Shown in pieces: positions 10,352-22,500 of a stretch of DNA of 38,778 bases; within the stretch, counting starts at the first letter, position 1; every line of letters starts with the position of its first letter. The stretch comes from Condylostoma magnum. Lineage: Eukaryota; Ciliophora; Heterotrichea; Heterotrichida; Condylostomatidae. The stretch lies in NCBI GenBank assembly GCA_920105805.1, contig CAKKTI010000188.1, positions 1 to 38,778 on the forward strand, read 5' to 3'. Made by a program: the position numbers and the translations under genes. Under the pieces are notes generated by a model. It was given only the letters and a program-made list of their open reading frames with translations, was not told the DNA's origin and made no database searches.

Positions 10352-10807
10352 ATGTTGAATAGTGGAAAACTATACGGATCTGACCACTTTGACGCAAAAT
10401 TTGTTTTATTATAAATAATTGTGCTCTAGTTGATATTCTATGCTAGTATATTCACTTTTACACTTTTCCTAGACTCGATTTTTGGAGTTCCTAAACATAT
10501 TGGATAGATTTTTGCATATAATGCCTTAGATTTAATTGACAGTTATAGTTGGGTTTCCGTACTAGCTGTTATGATTAGCTTTTCTATATAAATAATAGCA
10601 ACTGTTTTAATAGTGGAAAGAGCCAATAAATGTTTAGATTATGTCCTTACTGTGATCTTTTGATACTTTGTAAGTATTACTATATATGATGGGTTTCCCT
10701 GCCTGATGTGGTGGATTGTATAATTTGCTTGTGCTATTCCAACAGTACTGGTTTCTGAATTCTTGTGTATGAAGATAGAGCAGCAAGAAATTACATTTAG
10801 CTTTTAG
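10352..10807 (+). CDS. SYS1: SYS1, Golgi four-pass membrane protein
   Basis: This 151-aa protein has four hydrophobic segments. Family signatures include DAKFVLLQIIVLQLIFYAS at the start, VERANKCLDYVLTVIFWYF, then GFPCLMWWIVQFACAIP and SEFLCMKIEQQEI. In other eukaryotes SYS1 recruits the GTPase ARFRP1/Arl3 to the trans-Golgi. One Trp (VIFWYF) is TGA. It ends at TAG 10805-10807, where family members end, followed at once by ATG TAG. With TGA as the only stop, the frame would run over 300 bp into the next gene in the wrong frame. The next ATG is 20 bp downstream. Confidence 0.9.
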
Positions 10808-10827
10808 ATGTAGAATATTAACTAAAA

Positions 10828-11583
10828 ATGGGATGTTGCTCAACAAAGTACTAGCCTTTGTTTCAGTAGACAAATATATTGGATAGATTCGAATAAGAAC
10901 TGTATTAAGCTGAAAATAATTCTTGTTTAGCCTCAGTTAATGTAAAAAAGTTAAAACAACTCTTTTTAGATTCAAAACAATCGGATTAAATTAATTCTGA
11001 AGAAGTTTGCAGTATATTTTAATCGTTAGATGTTGATTATTCTCAGATGTTTTAAAAAGGCTCATAGCTATACAAATTCTTAAAGCCTATATACCATAAA
11101 AGAACACGTAGCTATGACACAAATAAATTATTTACAGCATTAGTACTTATTAGCTAATAAAATGAATAATTCAAAGTACGGATGCTTTTAGGATTTTTTA
11201 CCAATAAAACTGATACAATTACATAAGATGAATTTGTGATATTATTGGTAAATATGTCCCATGCAGCTGTTGAGTCAATTCCGCAACTAGCACTAAATAA
11301 TTAAAATCAATATAAAATAAAAAGATATACCTAATCTCTTTGCTCTGGTTTAAGAAAAATGATTACTATGTTGTCTTAGTTATTTTTTACTAATAAGAAA
11401 ACAAAGCTTCAGAAGCATATTTAAGAAACATTTTGCTAAGATAATTAAAGAAAGCTTCTTTACTCTGTTGGATTCAGGTAAAATTTAAAGGAGATAAGTG
11501 GGTATGATTCAAGAAGCTCAATGGAATATGAGAGTATTCATTCAGTAAAGCCATTATCCGACTACTCTAGATTTGAGATTTAG
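10828..11583 (+). CDS. MGCC-start lipidated EF-hand-like protein
   Basis: This 251-aa protein starts MGCCSTKYQ, a strong dual acylation signal (Gly2 myristoyl, Cys3/Cys4 palmitoyl), so it probably sits on a membrane. The body is helical and resembles a degenerate EF-hand (NCS/calcineurin-B-like) protein: FTNKTDTITQDEFVILLVNM looks like an EF-hand-type helix-loop-helix without all Ca2+ ligands. The C-terminus is Ser/Tyr-rich. It ends at TAG TAA (11581-11586), then 98 bp to the FPGS start. A distant relative with the same MGCC start lies at 35912-36550. Function unknown; a membrane-bound regulatory adaptor is a guess. Confidence 0.75.
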
Positions 11584-11681
11584 TAAACTTAACTCTTATA
11601 ATTCGTTTAATAGTATAATTATTTACTAATATAAATCAGTCTTTTTGCTAATTTAATTATTTAATTTGAGGAATAATCGAA

Positions 11682-12881
11682 ATGTCTGAGTTGAATTAAA
11701 TGATGAACAGAATATACTAAATGCAGACATCAACCCCTCATACAGTGACAATGCCCTAAATAATGTCGTTATATGACAACCCATAAGATAAATTAAAAGT
11801 AATCCACATAACTGGTACAAGTGGCAAAGGATCTGTTTCTATAAAGTGTGCGAAAGCTTTAGAACATGCAGGATATAAAACAGGGTTATTTAACTCGCCT
11901 CATATCATTTAATTCAACGAAAGAATCAGAATAAACTCTTAATTTATTACAAATGAACAATTAAATGAATTACTTTCTGACTTACTATAAAAAATAGACG
12001 ACAACTAAATCTAAGCTGGTTTTTAAATGGTTATGGCCTCCCTTGCCTTTATTTACTTTGAAAGATAATAAGTTGATGTAGCAGTCATAGAAGTTAGTGC
12101 AGGAGGTTACAGAGCTCCTACTAACATCGCTAATCCAGATATAAGTGTAATAACTTGTATAGAGCTAGACCATACAAATCTGTTTGGAAATACACTTTTA
12201 GATATAGCAAAGGAGAAATCTGGAATTATAAAACCAGGAAAACCAGTTGTAGTTGGTCCTAATTCCTAACATGAATTTTTAAGAAATGTTGCTGAGGAAA
12301 ATAAGTCATCTTATATACAAGTTGAACATGTAGAAGGTGAGAATTACGATTAGGAAAACTAAAGAATAGTAAGAGCTGTTTTAGAGGAGTTTGGAAGGTA
12401 AAATTAATAGATTCCGGAATAATCTATTTTATATGGAACTTAGTAGAATCAACCATTGCGGTTCTAGGTTATTGAGGGAAATTGTAAGATTGTTTTAGAT
12501 GTAGCACATAATCCGTATGCTATATAGAGATTATTTGAAAGAATAGCAGGAGAGTTTCCTAATAAAGCTATAAAAGCTGTGTTTACTATGGCTTAAGGAA
12601 AGGATATTAAAAGAGCATTTTCTACTATAACACAATATTCCCAGTAGATTTTTGTTCCTTGTGGGGCTTATCACAGACTTATGAGCTTTGAAGAGTTTTT
12701 AAAGGAAGTTGAGGGATTAGATACTTCCTAAATAACTGATCATGGAGATGTATAAGGTATTATTCAGAGAGTATTGTAAGAGTCAACTTAAGATGATTTA
12801 GTGGTTATTTGTGGAAGCTTTTTCTTAATGGAAGCGTCTATAAATGCTTTGAGAGATGGAGGAATTGAAATTAGTTTATAG
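11682..12881 (+). CDS. FPGS: Folylpolyglutamate synthase (FolC/FPGS family)
   Basis: This 399-aa ATP-dependent ligase adds gamma-linked glutamates to folates so that they are kept in the cell. It has the P-loop ITGTSGKGSVS (about residues 43-53), the folate-binding SPHIIQFNERI, ELDHTNLFGNT, EKSGIIKPGKPVV and the C-domain motif LDVAHNPYA. The end (VVICGSFFLMEAS) matches the family's GSxxL close. It lacks an obvious presequence, so it is probably cytosolic. Stop codons cluster at the end: TAG 12879, TAA 12885 and TAA 12897. The first is chosen. A bifunctional dihydrofolate synthase role cannot be excluded from sequence alone. Confidence 0.9.
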
Positions 12882-12926
12882 TTATAATTAAATGATTAAT
12901 ATAAAAAGCTATAGATTTGTTATTAA

Positions 12927-13379
12927 CTAATTATAAAAGTAGCAGGATATTGAAGAGAGTGTTAAAAGAGTGTAAACTGCACCTGCTTATATAAGAAATG
13001 ATTTACCTGATATTTTATCGTCACTCTCAAGGTTTTCATCTTATGAAAATTAAAAAATTGTAAAGCCCAATATTGCAGTAAAGAGTAATAGCATAACGGC
13101 TTGAGAATGTTTCTGTAACTTAATTGCTTATTTAGATGTAGGTAATTACAAGCATGCATGTATGATATTCGATGTAGTGTATATAGCACATGTAAGACAA
13201 TAAAGTCCAAGCACAGTAATAATTCATTTAGGATTTTTAAGCTAAGCATGTATTGTCACTGCATTAAGTCCAATATAAAAGCATCCAATTATCCACAAAA
13301 GAGGAGCTCCTAGATAGCATATTCTACAAATTCCTACTCTTTATGCAACAGGTTGATCTTATAGTAATGGACTATTCAT
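12927..13379 (-). CDS. Small four-pass membrane protein, N-terminus PEN-2-like
   Basis: This 150-aa protein has four hydrophobic segments: about residues 24-40, 52-72, 95-112 and 132-150. The N-terminal ICRICYLGAPLLWIIGCFYIG recalls the CRKYYLGGFxxLPFLWLVN start of PEN-2, a gamma-secretase subunit. PEN-2 is only about 101 aa and this protein is longer, so the match is weak and I leave it unnamed. It starts 10 bp after the WDR4 stop in another frame. It ends at TAG 12929-12927, 45 bp from the convergent FPGS stop. Its hydrophobic pattern is why I prefer this frame over two other open frames here. Confidence 0.55.
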
Positions 13380-13389
13380 TTTTTATTAA

Positions 13390-14175
13390 CTAAAATATCT
13401 GCTCAAATAAGACTAAATTGTAGTCTTGAGTTAATACACCGTTATCTTGTAAAGCAATGCCATTTTCTATAGGATAATTTTCAACTTCATTTAATCCTGT
13501 GTCATCTATTCTAAACACTTTACTTTCATTCAGCCCTAAAATTTTATTTTAGTATACTATTATATCCTTTGCCTCTGTTTTACCACAAATATTTATTCTC
13601 TCTTCATCTCATTTTATCATGAATCCCTCGGAGTCTAAACTAAAGAGATTATCATTGAATTTGATCACTTTTATCGCTGGGTTTTAATGTCCTAATAGCA
13701 CACTTCTCAAACAATATGATTAGGGATACTCAGCCACTTTAATTTTGAATTCCTTATCACTAGAGACAATTACATCCTCTATAAAGTCTATATATTAAAT
13801 TGTAGCTTAATGGGAGTAAGCTAATGTCTTATTATCTCATTAAATATTTCCATTTTCCACATTGCATTACCAAATATATCCAGTTTTATCAACACACAGC
13901 AAAACATTGTTTCTGTATAGCAAATGACTTATCTTTTTGTTATGTTAAAATTCAGCAATCTTGGTTACCTATGAATTTTCAAAATCTACTGAAAATTAAT
14001 CGAATCCTTTTCTTTCAGTGGAGACCAGCCAATTTTACTCTAAATTTTCAATACATATCGGTTTATGCTCGTTCTGTGAGTATAAAGTAGCTCCCTATGA
14101 ATTCTTAAAAAACACTTAAAAGTCTTAGATCCAGGCAATAATTCCATCATAAACTTTAACCTTACCTTTAAGCAT
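13390..14175 (-). CDS. WDR4: WDR4/Trm82, WD-repeat subunit of tRNA m7G46 methyltransferase
   Basis: This 261-aa beta-propeller protein has the diagnostic Trm82/WDR4 stretch VIVSSDKEFKIKVAEYP, then LLGHQNPAIKVIKF and the WD motif SLDSEGFMIKWD (Trp is TGA). In other eukaryotes it holds the catalytic subunit Trm8/METTL1, which is not in the window, and together they methylate guanine 46 of tRNA. It is shorter than yeast Trm82 (444 aa) and human WDR4 (412 aa), so some blades are minimal. The stop is TAG 13392-13390. A TAG at 13374-13372 is an alternative, but it would overlap the next start. Confidence 0.85.
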
Positions 14176-14198
14176 TTTATTAACTTTTAATAAATTAT

Positions 14199-17100
14199 TT
14201 AATAATCACTAATATTCCTCTTTCTTATCTCGGACATATTGTTCCTGACTTAAGAAAGCTTATCAAAAACTGATGATCTGGGCCTATCCTCCCTATACTC
14301 ATCAGAAAGCCTGGCTTCAATACTCGGAGCATAATTAGCTGATATTCTTGACTCATACTACGAGCCGATATAAGGACTATTCTCATACGGCGACACAAAA
14401 TTATCTTATTAGCTAAAAGTACTTCTTACTTTTTCTAATTCTTAGTTCCTGTAATCTAATTACTCCTACAAGTTTTTAATTCTAAGTTCATTCTCATCAG
14501 CAAAGGTAATCTTCCTTCTTTCTCTTGTTTCTTATTCCTGTAGTTCCTCGTCTAATTAAGCCATCTTGCGTTTTAATAGTCCCATTTATTACTCACAGTT
14601 AGATAGGGAGGTTCTTAGGCTTTCTACTTCCCTACGCCAAGTCACCGCTTCTTCTATGGTTTAACTTCTAGCTTTAGATCGCATTTCTCCTTCTGCATGC
14701 ATTAGATCTTTCTCTATTCTATCCCTTTCTCTTTCTAATATCTCAATTTCACCCCTTGTTTTAATCATTTCACTGAAAATCTTTTGTAGAACTGCTATAG
14801 GAAGAGCATTTATGAATCTGTTTATTAATTTTTCTAGGTCTTTTTTCTCCTTTAGTAGAATCGAATGCTTATCTTCGTATGTTTTATTGAATTTTTCATC
14901 ACTTATGAAGGAAATATTGTCTTTTGAGTGTGTTTTTAAGCTTCTAAGCCGGGAGTTTTCATCCATAACAGCGCTTAATTCTAACCGTAATTTGCTTACC
15001 TCATCATGCAGTTAAACTTATCCCTCTAAAGCTTTTTCTCTCTCAATCTAGTACTTGTTCTTACAGCTTTCCATGTTTTGTATATTAGTCCTTAAAGTGT
15101 GCTCCTTTTCCCTTAAAACACCTTCATCCACACTTATGGACTCTAATTGATTTCTAGTTTAGCCTAATTTATTAGAAGTCACTTCTAATTCCTGTCTTGC
15201 ATCAGCTAATCTTCTTACTAGGGCCTCTATTTCTTCCTAAGTAGCTTTGACTCAGATTTTTATTAAGTTAAGATCTGGCCTGGCTTATTAGCTTCAAGTG
15301 TAGATTTAATCTTTAAGGTTCTCTGATGTTATTTGAGTATAGGCTTTTGAGGTTTAGCTTATTGCGCCAAAATTAGAGCAAAATATGTAGATTTGATTAG
15401 CTATGTCTTACAATTAGGACTCGTGGTCCTAAGATTGCTAACTACACTTTTATGATATGTGTATTTGATTTTTTAGGCTCAAAATTTCTTACTGATAAGC
15501 CTACATTTCAGATTTTTAATCTTAGTAGTACTGATTCAATTATTTAAATTCCTTTTGAGCCGTTGCTAGTTACAATTACGCACTTTAAAGCTCATCTTCC
15601 TTTTCATACTGTGACTTTTTAGAGGACTGTAAATCTTCCTGCCATATACTGAATTAGTTTTCATAGTTTGCTATTTTATCATGTAGAATTGAATTTTCAT
15701 CTTTTAAGTTTTTTACTTGTTTTTACACAGATTCTAAATTGTCATTGAAATTTACAGTTTTATTCTTTTATTAGTACAGCTATCCTTCTAAATCAGCAAT
15801 TTAGGCTTTATAATCATTTAGATCCATTCTTTCTTGCCTTAAATCATGCTCTACATTAGACAATCTTTCCGTGTAACTAAATATTTCTTTTTTCTTAATT
15901 CTTAGATCCTCAGTCAGTGAATTATTCTTTTATAGCAACTCTTCATTTTCCTATGCTAATTATCTTACTTTGTTTCTGTAAATTTATAGCTCCTCGTCTC
16001 CTTCAGCTATTTGTCTCTCAGTATCCTACTAGGTTTAAATAGCAAGCTCTAATTTTTACCGCAACTCTTAGCATCTTTCCTAGTAGTTTCTTTTTTCAAA
16101 ATTCAGCTTACTTTCTAACTTTTAAGTTTCATAGTTATGCTATTGTTATTATTATTTTAATTTATTCTCTAACTCAAACACAATGTCTTATAATTAATTG
16201 ATTTCATTTACTTATTTTTCATATTCTTAATACACTTTATCTTATTTTTCTTTATTTTTACTATTAGTTTTACTTTTTTCCTCTAATTCCTAGCAAATCA
16301 ATCTTAAATTATCTAATTCTTCCTAAGTTTCCTTCAATGCGCTTTGTAAGGTTTGATTATTAGAATATAGAGCATCATTTCTATCCCTTAGGTCATTATT
16401 ATCAGATTCTACCTACACGAAGCTTTCTTGCATCTAATTCAAAGTTTCCTTTAACTGTTCAACTTCCTCAATATTAAACTTTTGATTTTGCTCGAATTAA
16501 AACTAAGCTTTTAAATCATTATAGGCTTTCTACATTTGTTCAAGTTCCTCTTTATGCTTTCCATCTTAATTAGAATTTTCAGTAACATAATCAATTAAAG
16601 CAGCCTTTTCCTCTTCTAGTCTTTATACCTCTTCTTCTGCAAACTGTAAAGCCTCAGCAGCTTCTTATAAATCAGAATCAATTTTCTGCCTGTCCTACTT
16701 CATCTCCTCCATTTATTACCTTTTGTTATTGAGCTACTGGCTCAATTCATTCACTTTTACATCCTACTCCATTATAATATTCTACAGTTTATGAATTGTA
16801 TCACTCATTTCCTTAGACTGCTTATCAAACTCTTAAAAATCTAAGAATTCATTGATTTTATGAGCCGGAATTCCTAGTTCTTGCATTCTGGTTTCCAGTG
16901 CCTATTTCAGTACTTCAATCAGTGTTCTTTATTCTTCAGAATTCAAAACCTCCGCCCTTAAAGTTTCTTCCAGTTTCACTTTATCCTTTTGTGTTTGATT
17001 GTACTGGTAATACAGTGAGTGGTATAGATCAAACAGCTATTCATATGAGAAATTGCCAGTTGGCGCTGGTAATGATTTCATATCATCTTTTGTCCTTCTT

Positions 17101-17399
17101 CCTTACATTTGCTCCAATCTTGCGATTTTCTGCTGTGCTTAGAACAGTTCTTAAGCTGTGTTGCTGTAACTTTGGCCTTTGTGTTCTGGTTTTATGGGTA
17201 TAGGATGTGCAGGGCAGATTTCTTTTATTCGATCCTCACATAATATCCTGTATTGCTCTAACGATTTAAGTCTAGTGGCCTGGCTACGGATTTTGTCACG
17301 AAGGGAACTATTAACGTCACTTTCTTCACTTGGAGCATATTCAAAACCTTCTTAGGATAATTCTTCACTAGGTTAATTTTGTCGTAGTCTCTTATCCAT
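14199..17399 (-). CDS. Long coiled-coil protein (1066 aa), possibly basal-body or cytoskeletal
   Basis: The frame is open for 1067 codons without interruption. Almost all of it is heptad coiled coil, rich in Glu, Lys and Gln, with Gln mostly as TAA/TAG. The N-terminal 60 residues are charged and non-coiled. Near residue 145 comes SYEQLFDLYHSLYYQYNQT, followed by SEEQRTLIEVLKQALETRM, the most protein-specific stretches. The C-terminal 100 residues are Ser/Arg/Tyr-rich (SPYENSPYIGSQYESR), like many ciliate cytoskeletal tails. I cannot assign it to CEP135, rootletin or another family by eye. It ends at TAA 14201-14199, 23 bp before the WDR4 ATG. Its start is 68 bp after the K+ channel. Confidence 0.8.
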
Positions 17400-17467
17400 T
17401 TTTTGAAATTAATTAGTAGATTTTGCTTAATACGAAAAAACATTAGTGGAATTAATGATTACTATAA

Positions 17468-19504
17468 TCACTTGATTAAACTAGCTGAAATTATTTTAGA
17501 AAGTCGCTGAAAATCAGAGGATAATCTACCTATTCTGAATTTGATATCAGCCAGACTCTGTTTGTTTTATTGGCATTCTTTGAATAAGGAAGAAATTTTT
17601 ACATGAGAACTCTTTTCTTATTCTTCTAAACATCTTAATCCAACTTATCCTTCTAATTGTGATAATTGCCCTCCTTGAATTTTCATTTTTAATATTTACA
17701 CCAGTTAATTTCTGCATATTATGTTCTCAGATTCCCGTCTTTGAGCAATTTTTACCATTCTTTTTCCTTCTCTTGGAAATTCCTCTATAAGTTGTAGCAA
17801 CTAGCTTCTCTATATAGTAAAATAATCACATTCTCCAAAACTTTAAGCAGTGTCTTTTCTATTACTTTGATTCAGAATTTCTATCTCTCCAACATAAGAG
17901 CCTTATAAGTAGCTTTTATACATAAGTTCAACATCAGGCAATACTAAATTCACCCTTCCTTTGAATATACAGTACATTTCATCAGGATAAGCCTCTTGGT
18001 AATACAAAGTTTCCCCATGTTTCTAATGATATGGCTTCATTAAGGGTACTACACTAATGATAAACTGAGGGTCGCTATCTCTGAAAAAGGGCATTTTATA
18101 TGCTTTTCCATTATATATAGTGGTAGCTACCTCATATCTTAGCTTTTTAGGTAATTCTTTAAATAAGGAATGCTTATCACTCCAAACCGTCCCAGTTTGA
18201 TTAGTATTATACTTAAGAAAGCTTCTTATTTCCTATTTGACTCTAGTTTTAATACCAGTTTCTTTGGAAAACTAATGCACTGCAGCTAGTTTAGATGACA
18301 AAATTGAATCTTTTGTGTCTATATCTGTTAGAAAAGAAGCCAAGGATCCTATAGTAAACGAGTACAAAAATACTCCTATAAGCATGATGATTATACTCAC
18401 TACTATCTCAAATTCAGTTTTAGGAACAATATCACCGTACCCTACTGTTGTAATGGTTGTAAAACTCCAGTAAAGAGCAGCTAGATATTATGTCATTTCC
18501 GACTCATCTTTAAAACCACCTCTATTAATCCAAGTATCAGGGTCATTTTCCTCAAAACTATACAAGAATATGTTAAGGCATCCGAAAATATGCATGATTA
18601 CCAAGGTAGATATAGTAAATTTGAATAGTTTAAAGATTCTTGAGTTAAGCTTGAAGAAATCTTAAATCTAGTCTATTCAATCTGTCTTAGTTGTTGATTT
18701 AAAAGCTTTCATTACTCTTGCCACTCTTAGTAGTTTGTATAGACGGGGAAGACGAGCTAGACGGGCTAGGCTGTTGTACCGTCCTGGGTCTTTTTCATCT
18801 TCCTCCGTGTCTCCCTAAAGAAATTATATCAAGTCAAAGGGAAAACAGGCAGCTATGTCTATTACTAGCCAAGATTTAGCATAAGCTAGGAAAATTTGTT
18901 TGAAATCTTTTATTATAACACCCTCTGCTGTTTAAGTTGCACTTAAACAGTTAACAAATATATCTATGAAGAAAAGGATGTCTAGGACAAGATCAATTAC
19001 TGTCAATGCATCTCAAAATACTGCACTTTGGAAAGCTACTCTATAGGGCATCACTAAAGCCGTGTATAACAGAAGAATTACAACTATTGTGTTCCAGAAC
19101 TTCTTAAATAAACTGTCAACTGGAATTATGTACCAAGGATAGTGAAATTTGTTAGCTTTGTTATAAGTCTTATACTTTTCTAGCTTTTGTCTCTATAATT
19201 CCATAAAATTTTCTATCTCCTATTCTGATTATGTCTTTAATGTCTCTAAGTGCTCATTAGTACCATACATCCTAACCTCTTCTTATAAATGACTGAAAGA
19301 ATTCCTTATCTTAATCTTAAATAAAACTCTCTTCCATACATGCAAGTATCTATACCTAAGTGAGGAAGACCTATTCATTAATACTTTCTGGTATATTTGC
19401 TTCTAGTGCTCTACCTTCCTATCCTATATCTTCCTGCTACCCTGCAATAGAATTTACTAGGCCTTGAGCTACGCAGTTATATACTAATTTTAAATTGCCT
19501 TCAT
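17468..19504 (-). CDS. Voltage-gated K+ channel with cyclic-nucleotide-binding domain
   Basis: This 678-aa plasma-membrane channel is of the EAG/HCN/CNG superfamily. It has six membrane segments: S1 near residues 136-158, and S4 near 244-262 with Arg every third residue (RLARLPRLYKLLRVAR). The pore filter is TTITTVGYGD near residue 355, so it should be K+-selective. A C-linker and a cyclic-nucleotide-binding domain follow (about 470-590, with HGETLYYQEAYPDEMYCIFKGRV and GSYVGEIEIL). The C-terminal 60 residues are helical. It ends at TGA 17470-17468. Such channels set membrane potential and ciliary beating in other ciliates; direct cAMP/cGMP binding is unproven. Its ATG lies 13 bp after the stop of the giant Cys-rich gene. 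Confidence 0.92.
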
Positions 19505-19517
19505 TTTAAATTACTAA

Positions 19518-22500
19518 CTAGGAGATCTTCCAATTACTACGCTGATATTCTAGTAAAAATAACAAACTAAACATAACGTTAAACCCACACCCGAACGCAG
19601 CTATATGAAACGAATTTGTCATGAAGTCATAAGCAAGCATCACTCCTATTTATTACACGAAATTCGGTAAATTAAACAATATCAACTTCAGTATACTTAT
19701 CCTTTCCAAAGGAATCCTAAAAGCACCTACTTTACCCAGCACTTTAGCTATTGTAAGGGCAGGTGAAGCAAAGAGCCCTCCGTATAAAAGTCTAACAAAG
19801 TGTAATCCAAATGGAAATGATAAGTAAGAAATCGCATAGAATGACTTCTTATAATTTTCCACAAATCTATTCAAAGTTTCACTGGTTTCAACTAATGGCT
19901 CCATGTACAGAATATTGAACATCATGCTTAGAAAAACAGAGCCCATGAGAAAACCTCCACATGCCCCGAATAAAACATCATTATAATCGTTTTCCTCAAA
20001 CCAAAGGAATCCCATGAGCATGATTCTCTCAGAGATTTCTACAATTCCAAGTAACCCCAGTAAATTAGGCAAAAGTACAGTTTCCTGAGTCTTTACACAG
20101 TATGATAAGAGCACTAGAACTAGTAAAATGATAGTCTCAGCAATTAAGGCATATACAGGGTACCCGTCAGCAGCTAAAAGTGTATCATCCTCCTCACATT
20201 CCCCGGTGTCATCATTTGGCTCCTTGCCAGAACTACACTCCTCTACACAAGTTCCATCATCTAAGTATAGCCCATTTTCAACATTACATCCTGTACAATT
20301 AGTAGACCCTGCACCATCACACTTCCTGCAGGTTGGGTCACAAGTTACACATATCTCATCTCTTTGATACTTACCATCTGGACATTTTTCATAGCAAGAG
20401 GAATCTGATAGAAACGGAGTGCCAGGAGGACAGGATATACATTGATTTATAGTCCCGGGAGCACATTCAAGGCAAGGCTCTTAGCATCCTTCAAGACAAG
20501 TCCCTTCGAATAAAGTAGTACCAGCAGGACACTCAGTAAAGCATTAGTTTTGGTATAGATAAAGATTCGTGTTGCAACTTGTACAGTTTGTGTTCTAAGG
20601 TCCGCTGCAGGTTCTACAACTGGAATTACAGGCTTAACATGATGTACCCTCCTCGTATGAGCCGTCTGGGCAAATTGCATAGCATTAGGATTAGTAGAAA
20701 ATATACCCTGCTTTACATTCCAGGCAGGTTTAAAGATCAGCAATATTGCAAGTTTAACATCCCGCACCACATGCTTAGGTGCATATACCGTTAACCGCCA
20801 CAAAGCCATCAGGGCACTAGGCCACACAGGTGTTTTCATGCAATAATAGATTATTACTACAGCTTAAACAATCAGTTGCTAGATTGCCAGTACATGTAGA
20901 GCAGTTTTCACTGCATCTTTCACAATTTCCCTCATTGTTGTAGTAATTAAAAGGACAATTTTCCAAGCATTGACGGGAATTCACTTGTATTAGTTTTACA
21001 AGGTTTTCAGGACATTCTACTAAGCAAAACACTTGATCATTTTCTACATAAGAATACTGTGTACTTTCACACGCAGACTCACATGAACCATCTGGAGTCA
21101 AAAAGGGATGAGAGCCATTGGAATTGCATGTTAAGCAGTCAGTCTCATTAGCATCACTGCATGTCTCACAAGTGGTATTACAAGGAAGACAGTTTTTACC
21201 TTATATATAATTCCCTGCAGTACAGTTATTAATACAACTCCTAGAATTATCAGAAGCCACAAACTACAAATAAGGATCTGGACAATTAGTCACACACCTA
21301 TCTTACTCTAAATCCAACAAATAGGTACTACCAGGACAGGCGTCAACACATGTATTCTAATCTGTCAGATAAGGAAAACCACTTATGCATTTCTCACAGC
21401 CCTCACTTGTACCATCAAAACATTCAGCACAGTTATTAAAGCACTCGTCACATTACAACTTCCCAGCGCCATCAGTATAATCGTAAGTTTTAGTAGGACA
21501 TGAGGACAAGCACTGCTTAACATTAGTATCAGGTTCAGTGTAATGATATTGCAAATTCCCGCTGCATTCAGTCACACATGTTTTCACAGTACCAGTATCT
21601 CTATGATACTTGCTTTCTGGGCATGCCGCCTTGCACTCAGTTCCATCTAAATAAGGTGATGATCCTGAATACCTGCACGAACTGCATTGGGTTTCTAGTT
21701 CTCCAGTACATGTAAGACACTTACTAAAGCAAGGCTCGCAGATATCCTCAGTTAGATTAGGGAAATAACCATTCGCTGGACAATCTGAATCAACTATACA
21801 CTCATCACGTCCTGTTGTAGGATTACTAAAGCGAATTGTAGCCCCCGGGCACTCCGACACACATCGCATTTCATTCACAGCCTCGTAGAAGTAATAAGGA
21901 TTAGCACAAGTAGTAAGGCATTATCCATCATCAGTTAAGTAAGGATATTAGCCGTTGGAGTCACATGTTAAGCAATTACCGTTGGTAGTGCTGCAAGTGT
22001 TACAAGTATCAGAGCACGGAGTACAGTATGTCTTGCTATCTCCTGTATTAACTAATGTATAGTGGAAACTAGGGCAACTTGACAGACAGGAAAAGCTGCC
22101 ATCTTGGTTTTCGTAGTGCAAAGGTTCATTAGGATCTGCAGTGGGACATGTTTCCAAGCATTATCCATCTGAGGTTTTGAATTTAGTGCCTGTAGTGGGA
22201 CAAGTTAAGCAGTCTTGGTTTCCTAGTCCATCACAAGTAGCGCATGATGTATGACAGGGCTCACATACTTAAACAGTATCCCCGTCTATTACATCAGTGG
22301 TTTATATGGTAACTCCTTCAGGACAGGTTTCAACACATGTGTTATCCTTTTTGTTTAGTATAGAAGCTGAGTAGTAATCATAGCATTTAGTACAAGAACT
22401 AGCAGTTGTTTCACAATCTAAACAAGGAATATTACAATCTACACAAGCTGCGTTGTTTTCATAAAACTTTTCCAAATGACAGTCATCATCCGGAGTATTG

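Noticed and set aside
12962-13249. Open frame of 95 codons on the minus strand over the four-pass protein gene
   Set aside because: It is a shadow frame. Its composition (Leu, His, Tyr, Cys) is not protein-like, while the neighbouring frame has clean hydrophobic segments and an ATG just after the WDR4 stop.
13372-13392. A 15-nt intron linking WDR4 to the four-pass protein
   Set aside because: The candidate GT…AG piece is a multiple of three and would not shift to the needed frame; a stop and a new ATG explain the junction better.
16898-17203. Plus-strand 101-codon frame and similar plus-strand frames between 14.8 and 17.2 kb
   Set aside because: These are the complement of the 1067-codon coiled-coil gene, whose minus frame is open end to end.
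20447-20839. Second frame of 130 codons inside the Cys-rich gene
   Set aside because: The main frame keeps regular CxxC repeats across the whole stretch once TAG/TAA are read as Gln, so no frameshift is needed.
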